From NCBI GenBank assembly GCA_964529305.1, contig CAZGUX010000310.1:1-64000 (forward strand): a stretch of 64,000 nt of DNA, written 5' to 3'. The notes under the pieces are model-generated. The model ran no database searches. It saw nothing but the letters and a program-made list of their open reading frames with translations, and was not told the origin of the DNA. Positions 62,562 through 64,000 of the stretch are shown piece after piece. Source of the DNA: CAZGUX01 sp964529305. GTDB taxonomy: Bacteria > Acidobacteriota > Terriglobia > Bryobacterales > Bryobacteraceae. The translations under genes and the position numbers were made by a program. Each line of letters starts with the position of its first letter. The first letter of the stretch is position 1.

Positions 62562-62637
62562 CCCCCCGCGAAGCGGGGGGCCTGATGAGTTGGACCGCCT
62601 CAAAGGCGGTTGGTCTACGGGTTTAGGCGTCGCGCCT
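62562..62637. repeat. three tandem hairpins
   Basis: CCCCCCGC-GAA-GCGGGGGG (62562-62580), ACCGCCT-CAA-AGGCGGT (62594-62610) and AGGCG-TCG-CGCCT (62625-62637) follow one another closely. Such clusters occur at ends of IS200/IS605-type elements or REP repeats. No transposase is present here. Confidence 0.5.
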
Positions 62638-62881
62638 TGCACGCCTTATCGGTTGGTTCAGAATCTTCGAGTCTCACTGGTCGAACGTCGGGTTACATCC
62701 CGCCCTGACCGTTTGGCTATTTTCGAGAGGGCCTCTTCCGCGCGCGCGGCGCTGTGACAATCGCCATTCGCGGCGGCCGGCTCACAGTGCCGCCGCCAAG
62801 GTGGCGTTGATTCACAAAACGTTGACAAAACCTTTACCCCCGCGGTGAGCCGTCGCACCTCGCGATCGCGATAACGGAGGT

Positions 62882-62901
62882 GTACGGGGAATCACCCGTA
62901 C
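62882..62901 (+). promoter_or_regulatory. hairpin in leader of LysM gene
   Basis: GTACGGG-GAATCA-CCCGTAC is a perfect 7-bp stem with a six-base loop, about 55 bases before the LysM start. No known riboswitch consensus was recognised. Confidence 0.35.
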
Positions 62902-62954
62902 TGTAAGCAGGCCCGCCACAGAGTGCCGGCCGCAATTTTCCGGAGGAGCACGAA

Positions 62955-64000
62955 ATGGGAGACATCAACGTCCACAACGCAACTGGCACTAAGCCGGGAT
63001 CCTGGGGCGGCACGGCCAATGACACGACATCCACCCTCGTTCGCGTGGGCGAAAAGACGTTGGCGCAGTTGGCTGAACGTCTCGGAGTCTCGATGGACGA
63101 CCTGCGGCGCGCCAATCCGCAACTCGCTGGGATGAACCAGCTTCCCGCCGGGATGGAGGTGCGCCTGCCTGTGGTGCCCGGGGCGCCAACGAGAACAGGG
63201 CAGCCGGAGGGGACGCCGATGCCGGACGCTCCTCCCCTGGCTTCCGGGAGTTGGGGGGATGCCCGCCTGGATAGTACGCTCCTGCGCGCCAAGCTCGGCT
63301 CACCTGACAGGCGTCAGCCGGGCGGCTTCGACGCCGGCACGATGGGCGGCCCGGTTGCCTACGCCGCACCGGCAAACGCACCCGCCCCCAACGCAACCCA
63401 AGGCCAGGCCGACCCGCGCTTCGCTGCGGTCACCCAGGCGCTCAACGGCGGACGCGGAGCCGAAGCCATGACTGCCGCCCGGCAATTGATTGCGTCTCTG
63501 CAAGCCGACAGGCCCCCGCAGATCGGCCTGCTCAACCACGCCCACATGGCCCTTGCCGCGGCTTCCCTGATGAACAAAGACCTCGACTCCGCCTCGGCCG
63601 CCCTCCGGACCATCGACCCAAAAAAATTGGGCGCCGACGACAAACAGCGCTACGGCGAACTCCGCGATCTGGTCAAAGATGCAAGGCGCGAGGCGTTCTC
63701 GAGCGCCTTCGAGGCCGATACCAAGGCCGGCGGCGACCCGAAAGGCAAGGGCGCAGGCGCCGCGGACCAGGCCGCAAAGCTGGCCGAGTTCCTGCAAGCG
63801 ACCGAGCCGGGTAATCAGGCCGAGATCGCCGAGACCCGGCTCAAACAGGCCAATGCCCTCCTGCTCGGCGCCCGCTACCGCGAGGCCGAGAAGGCCCTGC
63901 AAGGCGTCGACGAAAAGAACCTGGACCCTGACCAGAAAGTGCACCTGAAGGCCGTCCAGGATGAATTGCATGCCCAGCAAATCGACGCGCTCGCCGGCGG
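62955..64000 (+). CDS. LysM-domain protein with helical repeats (partial, runs off window)
   Basis: ATG 62955 is preceded by the strong site CGGAGGAG. At least 348 residues are present and the frame is open at the window end. A LysM-like segment lies at about residues 28-76 (VRVGEKTLAQLAERLGVSMDDLRRANPQL). A Pro-rich linker follows. Helical repeats then appear: LDSASAALRTIDPKKLGADD and YREAEKALQGVDEKNLDPDQK are two copies of one TPR-like unit. No signal peptide is visible. It probably binds peptidoglycan or acts as a scaffold; the C-terminus is unseen. Confidence 0.75.
   Translation, partial: MGDINVHNATGTKPGSWGGTANDTTSTLVRVGEKTLAQLAERLGVSMDDLRRANPQLAGMNQLPAGMEVRLPVVPGAPTRTGQPEGTPMPDAPPLASGSWGDARLDSTLLRAKLGSPDRRQPGGFDAGTMGGPVAYAAPANAPAPNATQGQADPRFAAVTQALNGGRGAEAMTAARQLIASLQADRPPQIGLLNHAHMALAAASLMNKDLDSASAALRTIDPKKLGADDKQRYGELRDLVKDARREAFSSAFEADTKAGGDPKGKGAGAADQAAKLAEFLQATEPGNQAEIAETRLKQANALLLGARYREAEKALQGVDEKNLDPDQKVHLKAVQDELHAQQIDALAG

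Larger units (their letters stand above)
62191..62954. other. non-coding stretch with several hairpins
   Basis: No convincing coding frame was found here. Besides the hairpins listed separately, GCGGCGGC (62769-62776) pairs with GCCGCCGC (62788-62795), and TTGACA occurs at 62822. It may hold relics of a mobile element and the LysM gene leader. Confidence 0.4.

Noticed and set aside
62580..62620. Hammerhead ribozyme (CTGATGAG present at 62582)
   Set aside because: The conserved GAAA after stem II and a proper stem III with cleavage site are absent.
62840..62950. Riboswitch before the LysM gene
   Set aside because: A hairpin is present but no conserved core of c-di-GMP, cobalamin or other common classes could be matched.
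1..64000. tRNA or rRNA genes
   Set aside because: I saw no cloverleaf with a TTCGANNC-type arm in good context and no rRNA-like sequence; a tRNAscan-SE run would settle the tRNA question.

Overview
The window is high-GC DNA from a Gram-negative bacterium. Four large Oar-like TonB-dependent receptors (carboxypeptidase-regulatory N-terminus, C-terminal aromatic residue), several BNR/sialidase-fold secreted proteins, an IclR regulator, DUF3536 GH57 and REP-like repeats together suggest an Acidobacteriota genome of the Solibacter/Bryobacterales type. This placement is inferred from gene content; no rRNA gene is present.

Layout. 1-13.4 kb: a decayed phage-terminase remnant, then plus-strand genes rich in Cys/His/Met motifs. 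These are a Cys/His-rich small protein, a BNR protein with a CPCC motif, two Oar receptors, a CC-rich membrane protein, a CcmH-like protein, superoxide dismutase, a CusF-like copper-binding lipoprotein, a RegA/ActR-type response regulator and a PepSY membrane protein. A metal (probably copper) role is inferred. 13.6-14.2 kb holds the debris of a TonB receptor and a second terminase fragment. 14.2-24.7 kb looks like a catabolic locus: MFS transporter, IclR regulator, an operon of three BNR proteins with an acetamidase/formamidase, and a divergent Oar receptor with a good sigma70-type promoter. 24.9-31.0 kb is a KaiB/KaiC locus with a translationally coupled PAS histidine kinase, a single-domain response regulator and a CpaE/TadZ-like ATPase. 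31.2-42.6 kb is more ordinary: aquaglyceroporin, yceD-rpmF-plsX, two tandem paralogous polytopic membrane proteins, a GH57 enzyme, a frameshifted beta-propeller-like gene and an HtrA protease.

42.7-57.9 kb is the most striking part: a minus-strand operon that looks like an extracellular electron-transfer conduit. It encodes a 23-CXXCH secreted cytochrome, a 2606-residue protein with 106 CXXCH motifs (my manual count) in 35 consecutive repeats of about 73 residues, an outer-membrane beta-barrel, a secreted protein, a four-helix b-type cytochrome candidate, a TPR protein and a ferredoxin-FAD oxidoreductase. The first five genes are coupled by overlapping start and stop codons or near-zero spacing. 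Each repeat in the giant protein carries three CXXCH histidines and three further invariant histidines, as expected for a periodic chain of bis-histidine haems.

57.9-64 kb: a divergent, dyad-rich intergenic region, a fourth Oar receptor, the remnant of a fifth, a hairpin-rich stretch, and a LysM protein cut by the window edge.
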